Part shown: in pieces, positions 15,271-22,525 of the stretch
How positions within the stretch are numbered: position 1 is the first letter of the stretch
Layout of the letters: every line of letters begins with the position of its first letter
DNA from: an uncultured Anaerococcus sp.
GTDB lineage: Bacteria; Bacillota; Clostridia; Tissierellales; Peptoniphilaceae
Reading direction: 5' to 3'
Length of the DNA stretch: 22,525 bases
Assembly (NCBI RefSeq): GCF_943908415.1
Contig: NZ_CALTSY010000030.1
Span: forward strand, 1 to 22,525
Notes under the pieces: generated by a model
Told to the model about the DNA's origin: nothing
Database searches by the model: none
What the model saw: only the letters and a program-made list of their open reading frames with translations
Program-made: the position numbers and the translations under genes

Positions 15271-15882
15271 ATGTTAAATCTACCAACAAATACAGAGATA
15301 AAGAAAAATATATACAAAAAAGCCATTTACCAAAGATTCCCACAAGAACTGTCTGGCAAGAAAAAGGAAAGATTTGACCAAGATATAGCTAAAATAACTA
15401 TAATCCATGAAATATCAGAAACATCAGTCAATATCCCAAAGACTGACAAAGTTCCAGCTATATTTGTAGTAAAAATAGACCTAAAGACAAAAGACTACCT
15501 AGATAGTAATATCATCTTAATATCAAAACTATTTGGACAAAACCTACTCCTAGTCCTGGCCTATGAAGATAAGCTAAGACTAGCAATACACGAAAACAAA
15601 CTCATAGTAAGTAATTGGCAAAAGGAGGAAGATATAACAATCACCCTTCAAGGACTCAATCTAACTAAAGTCTGGGAAAATCTAGTAGCAGAAGTGGGGT
15701 CTATAGAAGTAGAAAAAGGAAATACCCTACAAGATCAAATAGAAATAGAAAGTCAGAAAGAAAAACTTAGAAAGCTTATAGCCAGTACAGAAAAAAAGGC
15801 ACGCAGAGAAAACCAAGCCAAGAAAAAATTCGACCTATATAAAGAACTAAAACAATATGAGAAAGAATTGGAGGAATTATAA
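15271..15882 (+). CDS. DUF4391 protein, partner in restriction-type defence loci
   Basis: The 203-residue protein fits DUF4391: an N-terminal LNLPTNTEIKKNIYKKAIYQRF, the central KITIIHEISETSVNIPKT and the ISKLFGQNLLLVLAYED strand region. The last 45 residues are a highly charged helix (about 155-203), likely a coiled coil for partner binding. Its biochemical function is unknown to me. It lies 9 bases after the helicase gene, with AGGA overlapping the helicase stop, and the methyltransferase gene begins directly after its stop. Placement between helicase and methyltransferase suggests it belongs to the same complex or bridges the two. I recall such four-gene neighbourhoods in Firmicutes, but cannot check this here. 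Confidence 0.75.
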   Translation: MLNLPTNTEIKKNIYKKAIYQRFPQELSGKKKERFDQDIAKITIIHEISETSVNIPKTDKVPAIFVVKIDLKTKDYLDSNIILISKLFGQNLLLVLAYEDKLRLAIHENKLIVSNWQKEEDITITLQGLNLTKVWENLVAEVGSIEVEKGNTLQDQIEIESQKEKLRKLIASTEKKARRENQAKKKFDLYKELKQYEKELEEL

Positions 15883-17808
15883 ATGGACAAACTAGACATG
15901 CATAGTAAAAACCTAGCAGATAAAAAATACCAAGCCCTAAAAGATCTATTCCCAAATGCTATCACAGAAACAAAAGATGAAAATGGAGAGGTAGTAAGGG
16001 CTATAGACAAAGATGTCATCATGCAAGAAATCTCTACCCATGTAGTAGAAGGCAAGGAAGAAAGATACCAGTTTACTTGGCCAGATAAGAAAAAAGCCAT
16101 ACTAAATGCCAACGCTCCTATCAACAAAACCCTTAGACCGTGTAGAGAAGAAAGTGTTAACTTTGATGAAACAGAAAATCTTTACATAGAAGGGGATAAC
16201 CTAGAGGTACTTAAACTTTTACAAGAGACATATCTAGGGAAAGTAGACTTAATATATCTAGATCCTCCATACAATACTGGAACAGATATTTTATATACAA
16301 ATGATTATTATGATAAAGTAGATGAATTTAATGAGAAATATGAGTTAGACTCCGAGGGAAACAGAATGTATTTAAATTCCCAAAATGATGGTAGGTTTCA
16401 CACAAATTGGTTAAATATGATGTATGAGAGAATTAAACTGTCTCGAAGTTTAATTAAAGAATCTGGATTCTTTCTAATAGCTATAGATCATAATGAGCTT
16501 GCTAATTTAATTGAAATCTGCGACGAAATTTTTGGATATAAAAATAGGTTAGCAATAATAACAGTTGTACATAAACCTGAGGGTAGGAATCAAGCAAAAT
16601 TTATTGGTCCAAGTAATGAATTTATGATTGTATATGCAAAAGATGAGACTAAAGCTAAATTACAACAAGTAGTTTTAGATGAAGACCAGAAAAAGAATTT
16701 TGCATATGAAGATAAAGATGGTGCGTATAGATTAAAAAACTTTATCAGATTATCAGATGGAAAGTATGCTACTAGATCTAGTAAACCAAACTTTTGGTAT
16801 CCGATTTACGTAAGTCAAGATTTGAATGAGGTTTCTTTAAATTCTATAGATAGTTTTATACCAGTTTATCCAATAACTGAAACAGGGGTTGAAAGAACAT
16901 GGAAAACAACTCCTGATACATTTATTAAAAGATATAGACGTGGTGATATAGTTATTAAGAAAACGAATGATAAGATTACAATATACGAAAAGTTGAGAGA
17001 GAAACAAGTAATAAAGACTCATTGGATTTCTAAAAAATATCATGGATATCATTACGGAACTAAAATTTTAGATAAATTACTTGAAGTAAAAACATTTGAT
17101 TTTCCAAAATCAATATTCCTTATGGAAGATATTGTCAAACTATTTTGTCCTAAGGACGGAGTTATATTAGATTACTTCTCTGGTTCTTCAACCACGGCAC
17201 ATGCTACAATGAATGTTAATTTAGAAGATGAAGGAAATAGAAGATTTATTATGGCTCAGATAAGAACAGAACTTGATAAAGATACTGAAGCTTATAAAGT
17301 TGGGTATAAGACAATAGCAGAAATAGGCAAGGAAAGGTTAAGAAGAGCTGGTAAGCAGATATTTGAAGAAAATAAGGACAAAAATGGAATAGAAAATCTT
17401 GATATAGGATTTAGGGTGCTTAAGACAGATTCCTCCAATATGAAAGATGTCTACTATTCCCCAACTGATACTGAGCAAAGTTTCCTGGATGATTTGGAAG
17501 ATAATATCAAAGAAGATAGGACTCCAGAAGATTTATTATTTCAAGTGATGCTAGATCTAGGTGTATCTTTATCATCAAAGATAGAAAGTCAAACCATAGC
17601 TGGCAAGGAAGTATTTGTAGTAGAAGACGGCTTCCTAATAGCTTGCTTTGATAAGGATGTATCAGAAGATACTGTAAAAGAAATAGCTAAAAAAGAGCCT
17701 TACTATGCAGTACTTAGAGATAAGTCTATGGCAAGTGATAGTGTTGCTGCAAACTTTGACCAAATATTTGCTAGTATAAGCCCTGAAACTATCAGGAAGG
17801 TAATCTAG
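15883..17808 (+). CDS. mod: Type III restriction-modification DNA methyltransferase (Mod, beta class)
   Basis: The 641-residue protein has the catalytic motif DPPYNTG (127-133) before the S-adenosylmethionine-binding motif DYFSGSSTTA (430-439), the beta-class order typical of type III Mod subunits. DPPY indicates an adenine N6 target. Between them, about residues 220-410, lies the variable target recognition region. The C-terminal part (about 500-641) is the Res-contacting region in this family. The enzyme would methylate one strand of a short asymmetric site and give specificity to Res. By hand count, leucine codons in residues 1-130 are mostly CTA (8 of 14), but in 180-430 mostly TTA (12 of 20). 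For isoleucine, ATT is 0 of 8 against 13 of 27. This suggests that the central part was replaced by recombination. No tandem repeat for phase variation is seen. GGAGG precedes the ATG. Confidence 0.92.
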   Translation: MDKLDMHSKNLADKKYQALKDLFPNAITETKDENGEVVRAIDKDVIMQEISTHVVEGKEERYQFTWPDKKKAILNANAPINKTLRPCREESVNFDETENLYIEGDNLEVLKLLQETYLGKVDLIYLDPPYNTGTDILYTNDYYDKVDEFNEKYELDSEGNRMYLNSQNDGRFHTNWLNMMYERIKLSRSLIKESGFFLIAIDHNELANLIEICDEIFGYKNRLAIITVVHKPEGRNQAKFIGPSNEFMIVYAKDETKAKLQQVVLDEDQKKNFAYEDKDGAYRLKNFIRLSDGKYATRSSKPNFWYPIYVSQDLNEVSLNSIDSFIPVYPITETGVERTWKTTPDTFIKRYRRGDIVIKKTNDKITIYEKLREKQVIKTHWISKKYHGYHYGTKILDKLLEVKTFDFPKSIFLMEDIVKLFCPKDGVILDYFSGSSTTAHATMNVNLEDEGNRRFIMAQIRTELDKDTEAYKVGYKTIAEIGKERLRRAGKQIFEENKDKNGIENLDIGFRVLKTDSSNMKDVYYSPTDTEQSFLDDLEDNIKEDRTPEDLLFQVMLDLGVSLSSKIESQTIAGKEVFVVEDGFLIACFDKDVSEDTVKEIAKKEPYYAVLRDKSMASDSVAANFDQIFASISPETIRKVI

Positions 17809-17809
17809 C

Positions 17810-20800
17810 ATGAAGTTTAATTTTAAAATTCAAGACTACCAGACTGAAGCTGTAGATGCAGTAATAGATTGCTTTGAAGGTCAGATTCATTCTGATGGTT
17901 TAACTTATAGGAGAGATTTAGGAGATAGATTAGATAAAAATACTCAGATAATTCTTGCTACAGATGATAGTAAGGACGAGATATATACAGATGATGGACT
18001 AGATGATACTGGTTTTAAGAATGAAAAAATTACTATATCTCCAGATGGTCTATTATCAAATATAAAGAAAGTCCAACAAGAGAATAATTTAAATATATCT
18101 AATAATCTTTTAGGAAATATTGGGGCTTGTACTTTGGATATAGAGATGGAAACAGGTACTGGAAAGACCTATGTCTATACAAAAACTATGTATGAGCTTA
18201 ACCAAAAATACGGTTGGTCAAAGTTTATCATAGTAGTTCCATCTGTTGCTATTCGTGAAGGAGTTAAGAAGTCTCTAGAAATGACAGAAGACCATTTTAT
18301 GGAGCAATATAAGAAAAAGATAAGATACTTTATCTATGATTCTAAGAATCTCCACCAGTTAGATTCATTTTCTAGCAACTCTGGTATCAATGTAATGATT
18401 ATTAATATGCAGGCTTTCAACTCTTCACTAAAAGAAGGAGGAACCAGCAAGGATTCAAGGATTATTTATTCAAAACGCGATGAGTTTGGATCAAGACGCC
18501 CTATAGATGTCATAGCTGCTAACAACCCAATCCTAATCCTAGATGAGCCACAAAAGATGGAAGGGCCAGCAACCCAAAAAGCCCTACAAAACTTTAACCC
18601 TCTTTTTGCCTTAAACTATTCAGCAACTCACAAAACCCAGCATAACCTTATCTATGCCCTAGATGCTGTGGATGCTTATAACCAAAGACTAGTTAAAAAG
18701 ATTGAGGTAAAAGGGTTTGAGGTCAAAAACCTTAGGGGAACCGATGGATATTTATACCTAGATGATATAATCCTGTCACCAAAGGAGCCACCAAAAGCTA
18801 GGATAGAACTAGAGATAGGTCACAAGGGATCTATAAAAAGGGAATCTAGAATCCTGTCAGTAGATGATAACCTATATGAGATATCAAAAAACATGGACCA
18901 ATACAAGGGATATAGGATATCTGATATCAAGCCTACCGATGGTGAGCTAAGCTTTACAAATGGAGTAACTATTAAAAAGGGTCAGGTGTTAGGCGATATA
19001 TCTGAAAAAGATATCAGAAGAATCCAAATCAGAGAAACTATCAAGTCCCACTTTGAAAAAGAAGAAGAATTATTTAACCAAGGCATCAAGACCCTATCAT
19101 TATTCTTCATTGATGAAGTAGCAAAATATAGGCAATATGACGAGGATGGTAATCCTATCTTAGGTGAATATGGAAATATATTTAACGAAGAGTACCAGCT
19201 TGCATTAAACGAATATATAACACTCTTTGATACACCTTACCAAAAATACCTCAAGTCCATAGCTGTGGAGGATACTCACAAGGGATATTTCTCTATTGAT
19301 AAAAACGGGAAGTTAGTAGATGGAAAAATCAAGAAATCTACTGGTATGTCAGATGATATATCTGCCTATGATTTGATACTTAAAAATAAGGAAAGACTCC
19401 TAAGCTTTGATGAGCCTACTAGATTTATATTCTCTCACTCTGCCCTTAGAGAAGGATGGGATAATCCGAATGTATTCCAAATCTGTACCCTAAAACAAGG
19501 CCAATCTACCACTATGAAGCGCCAAGAAGTAGGTCGAGGATTGCGTTTAGCTGTTGATAAAGATGGTGTACGTATGGATGCCAATACTCTTGGCAAGTCT
19601 GAAGTACATAAGATAAACAAGCTAACGGTTGTGGCTAGTGAGAGCTACAAAGAATTTGTTGAAGACTTACAAAAAGAAATCAAAGAAAACCTAACAGATA
19701 GACCAAGAAGTGCATCAGCAGAATACTTTGAAGGTAAGATCATCAAAGTCAACGAGCAAAACCATGAAGTTAGTAAAGAAGAATCCAAAATTATATATAA
19801 ATATTTAGTAAAAAATAACTATATAAGTGATGATGATAAGGATACTATCACAGAAGATTACCATATTGATTTGAAAAATGGTCAACTTGCACCAGTTCCA
19901 GAAAAACTATCAGACATTAAAGAAGGAGTTCATAAGCTAATCCAAAGCGTATTTGATGACAAAATCTTAGATGAAATGATGGATGATGGTAACAAGACCA
20001 AGGTACTTGAAAATGAACTGAATGATAATTTTTACAAAAAAGAATTTCAAGATTTATGGTCAAAGATTAATCACAAATACACCTACACAGTATCATTTGA
20101 TAGTAATGAATTGGTAGAAAAGGCAGTAGTAGCAATAGATGATCAGCTATTTGTATCAAAACTTCAGTATTCCCTAAGTATATCCGAACAAAAGGAAGAT
20201 ATTACAAGAGAGGAATTAACAGGTAGAGATTCATTTAGCCCTGTTACTACATTCACTAAGAATGTAGATTTTACTCATGCAAGTCAGATTAAATATGATA
20301 TGGTAGGGAAAATTGCTGAAAATACCAACCTGACACGTAAGACTGTAGTGAAAATCTTAAAAGGTATTAGAGCAGACAAGTTTGCCATGTATAAGAATAA
20401 TCCAGAAGAGTTCTTCAAAGAAATATCTAAGATAATCAGAGAGCAAAAGGCTACTATGATAGTAGAACATATTTATTATGACAAAATCGAAGGTGAATAT
20501 GATGCATCAATCTTTACAGCAGAAAAGAACACTAAAATAGACAAGGCCTATAAAGCCCAAAAACACATCCAACCATATGTATTTACAGATGGTAGTGCAG
20601 AAGATTCTATAGAAAGAAAATTTGCAAAAGACCTAGACACCCATGGGGAAGTGTGCGTATATGCCAAACTACCAAGAGGATTTAAAATCCCAACCCCAGT
20701 AGGAAATTACAGTCCAGACTGGGCCATAGCCTTTAATGAAGGAAGCGTAAAACATATATACTTTATAGCAGAAACAAAAGGAAGCATGAGTAGCATGGAT

Positions 20801-20929
20801 CTAAGAGCAGTAGAAAAAGCAAAGATAGACTGTGCTAAGAAGTTATTCAATGAAATATCTACTGAGGATGTTGTTTATCATGAGGTGGATAGTTATGAAA
20901 ACCTGATAGGTATATTACCTACACTATAG
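17810..20929 (+). CDS. res: Type III restriction enzyme helicase/nuclease subunit (Res)
   Basis: The 1039-residue protein has an SF2 ATPase core with Walker A ETGTGKT (114-120), motif II DEPQ (245-248), the form typical of type III Res, SAT (271-273), and motif VI RQEVGRGLRL (571-580). The C-terminal domain holds the PD-(D/E)xK endonuclease: PD at 969-970 (SPDWAI) and E988 and K990 in FIAETKG. Res, bound to Mod, uses ATP to move or slide along DNA and cuts when two unmethylated sites meet head to head. All key residues are present, so it looks active. It starts 1 base after the mod stop with AGGAAGG 9 bases upstream, and is followed after 10 bases by the TIR gene. Before the Walker A the N-terminus has an acidic insert (about 36-75). 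Confidence 0.92.
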   Translation: MKFNFKIQDYQTEAVDAVIDCFEGQIHSDGLTYRRDLGDRLDKNTQIILATDDSKDEIYTDDGLDDTGFKNEKITISPDGLLSNIKKVQQENNLNISNNLLGNIGACTLDIEMETGTGKTYVYTKTMYELNQKYGWSKFIIVVPSVAIREGVKKSLEMTEDHFMEQYKKKIRYFIYDSKNLHQLDSFSSNSGINVMIINMQAFNSSLKEGGTSKDSRIIYSKRDEFGSRRPIDVIAANNPILILDEPQKMEGPATQKALQNFNPLFALNYSATHKTQHNLIYALDAVDAYNQRLVKKIEVKGFEVKNLRGTDGYLYLDDIILSPKEPPKARIELEIGHKGSIKRESRILSVDDNLYEISKNMDQYKGYRISDIKPTDGELSFTNGVTIKKGQVLGDISEKDIRRIQIRETIKSHFEKEEELFNQGIKTLSLFFIDEVAKYRQYDEDGNPILGEYGNIFNEEYQLALNEYITLFDTPYQKYLKSIAVEDTHKGYFSIDKNGKLVDGKIKKSTGMSDDISAYDLILKNKERLLSFDEPTRFIFSHSALREGWDNPNVFQICTLKQGQSTTMKRQEVGRGLRLAVDKDGVRMDANTLGKSEVHKINKLTVVASESYKEFVEDLQKEIKENLTDRPRSASAEYFEGKIIKVNEQNHEVSKEESKIIYKYLVKNNYISDDDKDTITEDYHIDLKNGQLAPVPEKLSDIKEGVHKLIQSVFDDKILDEMMDDGNKTKVLENELNDNFYKKEFQDLWSKINHKYTYTVSFDSNELVEKAVVAIDDQLFVSKLQYSLSISEQKEDITREELTGRDSFSPVTTFTKNVDFTHASQIKYDMVGKIAENTNLTRKTVVKILKGIRADKFAMYKNNPEEFFKEISKIIREQKATMIVEHIYYDKIEGEYDASIFTAEKNTKIDKAYKAQKHIQPYVFTDGSAEDSIERKFAKDLDTHGEVCVYAKLPRGFKIPTPVGNYSPDWAIAFNEGSVKHIYFIAETKGSMSSMDLRAVEKAKIDCAKKLFNEISTEDVVYHEVDSYENLIGILPTL

Positions 20930-20939
20930 AAAGGAATAG

Positions 20940-21779
20940 ATGTCAGTTAATCAGAATATTAGAGATATTAAAAATATAAAAAGAAAAATATCAAGATTGG
21001 AAAAATCTAAAGTAGATGCAGAAACAAGAGCCGCTAACTGTGATGTAGAAGCTGCTAAGATAAAAATTAAAAGCAGCGATTCTAGTTCGAGGATTAGAAG
21101 TAAGCAAAGACAAATGGCTAGGCTAAAAAGTGATGCCTCAGACTATAGGAAAAAGTCTGCAAAGTACTCTAAAGATATAGCAAAAGAAAATAAAAGATTA
21201 TTTGAAACGACTAACAAACTAGAAAACGAACGTCAAAAAGAGTCAATAAAGCAAGAAAAAGTATTAAAAGATTTCCAAAATTTATATGAATCTAGAGTAA
21301 AAAATATGGAAGAAAATATGATTACAGAAGATAATTTAAACAGTGATGTATCAAATGATGAGTTTGACTTTTTTATATCTCATGCATATGAAGATAAGAA
21401 GAATTTTGTAGATGAGTTTGTAAGAGAATTAAGAGAACTAGATTTAAAAGTACGGTATGACGATATTAACATACCGTGGGGCGGATCTTTAAGAGAAGAA
21501 ATCGATAAAGGTCTAAGAAATTCTAAATATGGGATAGTTATTTTATCGCCAAGTTATATTGAAGAAGGAAAATACTGGACGAAAAAAGAACTAAATGGAC
21601 TTTTCCAAAAAGAAAGTATAGAAAAAGGAAAAATTGTACCTGTATGGTACGACCTAAACAAATCAGATGTATTTAACTATAGTCCAATGATAGCTGATAT
21701 GAAAGCGATGACTTCAGCCAATCTTACACCTAATGAAATGGCTGCAGAGTTAAAAAAAATAATTGACTTAATTAATTAA
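20940..21779 (+). CDS. Coiled-coil TIR domain protein, candidate NADase effector
   Basis: The 279-residue protein has an N-terminal half (about 5-127) that is very rich in Lys, Glu, Arg and Ser with heptad-like hydrophobics, probably a long coiled coil for assembly. A TIR domain covers about 141-270: box 1 FDFFISHAYEDK (142-153), the loop DDINIPWGGSLREEIDKGL (174-192), the strand GIVILSPSYIEEG (198-210), and the putative catalytic glutamate E217 in YWTKKELNGLF. Bacterial TIR proteins of this type degrade or cyclise NAD+ and kill or arrest the cell on infection. The architecture is like the Paracoccus TIR protein as I recall it. It lies 10 bases after Res with AAGGA before the ATG, so it is in the same transcript. 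Leucine is mostly TTA (11 of 20 by hand), so it may be a later addition to the operon. Confidence 0.88.
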   Translation: MSVNQNIRDIKNIKRKISRLEKSKVDAETRAANCDVEAAKIKIKSSDSSSRIRSKQRQMARLKSDASDYRKKSAKYSKDIAKENKRLFETTNKLENERQKESIKQEKVLKDFQNLYESRVKNMEENMITEDNLNSDVSNDEFDFFISHAYEDKKNFVDEFVRELRELDLKVRYDDINIPWGGSLREEIDKGLRNSKYGIVILSPSYIEEGKYWTKKELNGLFQKESIEKGKIVPVWYDLNKSDVFNYSPMIADMKAMTSANLTPNEMAAELKKIIDLIN

Positions 21780-21812
21780 CTGGTTAACTGATAAAGTTAA
21801 GATTAATTAAGT
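21766..21812 (+). repeat. Hairpin across the 3' end of the TIR gene
   Basis: ACTTAATTAAT (21766-21776) pairs with ATTAATTAAGT (21802-21812), and an inner stem TTAACT (21784-21789) pairs with AGTTAA (21795-21800). The left arm covers the last TIR codons and the stop at 21777. There is no T-tract, so it is more likely an mRNA end-protecting structure or a chance AT palindrome than a terminator. Confidence 0.4.
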
Positions 21813-21834
21813 AGTGAAAAGTGAGAATTTAATG

Positions 21835-21886
21835 AACTGACCACAAAAATTAGATTTAAAAATCAACTTGAGAAGGCCAGTTTTTT
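21835..21886 (+). terminator. Terminator-like hairpin, probably also part of an insertion sequence end
   Basis: AACTGACC (21835-21842) pairs with GGCCAGTT (21875-21882) with one mismatch, around an inner GATTT/AAATC stem, followed by TTTTTT. It stands directly before the broken transposase start and begins with TGAACTGACC, as expected for the left end of an IS3-type element. It could stop transcription of the defence operon. Confidence 0.4.
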
Positions 21887-22045
21887 ATGTCAAAATATAG
21901 CGCAAAATTTAAAATAAAGATATTAATAGAAAAATATAATATTTTTCACTCTTAGCATATTAAGAAGATGGGTTAATGCTTACAGATCAGAAAGATTTTA
22001 AAGAGTAATAGTAAAAAGAAAAAGTATATAATGTATCTAAGAATT
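21887..22045 (+). pseudogene. Remnant of an IS3-family transposase orfA
   Basis: From the ATG at 21887 the frame reads MSKYSAKFKIKILIEKY and then stops at 21953. In another frame from 21957 it continues ILRRWVNAYRSERF before further stops. Both pieces fit the start and the first helix-turn-helix of IS3-type orfA proteins (MSKYS-x-x-FK, IRRWVNAY). An internal deletion and frameshift have removed the middle, and no orfB is found downstream. It is a dead element. Confidence 0.65.
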
Positions 22046-22167
22046 TAGTTAAAATTAGCAAACTTGGATTTATTAGAAGAAAATCCTACTACAATACACC
22101 TTACAACTTTAAAATCACTTACTCATAATAATTATAATATGTGTGATAGATTTGAGTACATGAATTT

Positions 22168-22428
22168 ATGGATATTGATTACAATGTTATAAACAATATA
22201 ATTAAAAAGAGCAGAGGAATTAATATTTCAAAAGATTCAGATTTATTCATATAAGAAAATTATGGAATAGACAGTAAAAGTAAAATTAGTATAGATAATA
22301 TACTATATGCTATAAATTTTACATTAATTAGAATTGGAAGTAATAAATTTAATCGAAATCACTTCCAATTCTATAATAAATTTACTAGTTTTGAAGTAAC
22401 TATTAGTAAATTAATATTAAATTATTAA
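22168..22428 (+). pseudogene. Possible decayed reading frame with one in-frame stop
   Basis: A frame of 87 codons from the ATG at 22168 to the stop at 22426 is interrupted only by TAA at 22252. It starts MDIDYNVINNIIKKSRGIN and continues ENYGIDSKSKISIDNILYAI after the stop. I do not recognise the product. No good ribosome binding site is present. In such AT-rich DNA this could be chance. Confidence 0.25.
22329..22373. repeat. Perfect 13-base inverted repeat
   Basis: TAGAATTGGAAGT (22329-22341) pairs with ACTTCCAATTCTA (22361-22373) around a 19-base loop. No T-tract follows on either strand. It may be a leftover of a mobile element or a hairpin of unknown role. Confidence 0.55.
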
Positions 22429-22474
22429 TTAATGTATTTATGTTAAATCTTACATAATAGATCTAGTCTAAATT

Positions 22475-22503
22475 GGGTCTGTAAATAATTTTGTGTATCA
22501 ACC
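22475..22503. repeat. Possible IS256-type terminal inverted repeat
   Basis: The stretch begins GGGTCTGTAAATAATTTTGT and continues to GTATCAACC. A start in G-rich sequence followed by TCTGTAAA and TTTTGTGT is like the ends of IS256-family (Mutator) elements as I recall them. The transposase would lie beyond the window. Between 22046 and 22474 I see nothing else except the decayed frame and inverted repeat listed above. Confidence 0.35.
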
Positions 22504-22525
22504 TAAATCCTGAATAAGGGTAAGG

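Noticed and set aside
15753..16127. Serine- and phenylalanine-rich frame of 124 codons on the minus strand across the DUF4391/mod junction
   Set aside because: It is the antisense shadow of charged, lysine-rich coding sequence, with no ribosome binding site or promoter.
15883..17808. Phase-variable repeat in mod
   Set aside because: No tandem tetra- or pentanucleotide repeat is seen. Homopolymers of about seven bases occur in neighbouring genes (for example 13434-13440), but are expected at this AT content.
12040..21779. Classification as DISARM, BREX or Thoeris
   Set aside because: No DrmA/DrmB (DUF1998), PglZ, BrxC or ThsA-like gene is present. Only single components (helicase, methylase, TIR) are shared in a general sense.
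1..22525. CRISPR array, tRNA or rRNA genes
   Set aside because: No regularly spaced direct repeats and no cloverleaf or rRNA-like sequence were found by eye.

Overview
The window is very AT-rich DNA with short intergenic gaps, strong GGAGG-type ribosome binding sites and TATAAT promoters, many with a TG extension. It suggests a low-GC Gram-positive anaerobe. Gene content (a methionine gamma-lyase next to an NhaC-type carrier, a DAK2-DegV fusion, a YkvI-type carrier) and codon use fit the Peptoniphilaceae, for example an Anaerococcus-like coccus. That placement is inference, with no marker gene to confirm it.

Layout. Positions 1-177 hold what looks like an insertion sequence end and a promoter. 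Positions 178-3725 form a methionine catabolism module: an NhaC-family carrier, a LysR regulator on the opposite strand, and methionine gamma-lyase read divergently from the regulator. Positions 3940-6291 hold small unrelated genes: a glutaredoxin, a small membrane protein, a DUF1232 protein and a DUF4236 protein. They are separated by clear terminators and by a nested inverted repeat. Positions 6750-7877 encode a YkvI-like carrier behind a long, possibly folded 5' leader. Positions 8082-11811 are a tight four-gene operon: TspO/MBR-like, DUF2177, a DAK2 plus DegV fatty-acid-kinase-like fusion, and DUF1295. It looks lipid related.

The most interesting part is 12040-21779, a single-strand operon of five genes with gaps of 0-10 bases. 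In order they are a SNF2-type helicase with a PLD-like N-terminal region, a DUF4391 protein, a beta-class type III DNA methyltransferase (Mod), a type III restriction subunit (Res) with helicase and PD-(D/E)xK nuclease, and a coiled-coil TIR protein. A 20-base palindrome overlaps the -35 region of its promoter. I read it as an anti-phage island: a type III restriction-modification core, an extra helicase/DUF4391 pair, and a TIR NADase-like effector that could act as a suicide back-up. The middle of the Mod gene has clearly different codon use from its 5' end, which suggests that its target recognition domain was swapped.

Behind the operon (21780-22525) there is no intact gene. It holds hairpins, a broken IS3-type transposase start, a decayed reading frame and a possible IS256-type end, so the island ends in insertion sequence debris.
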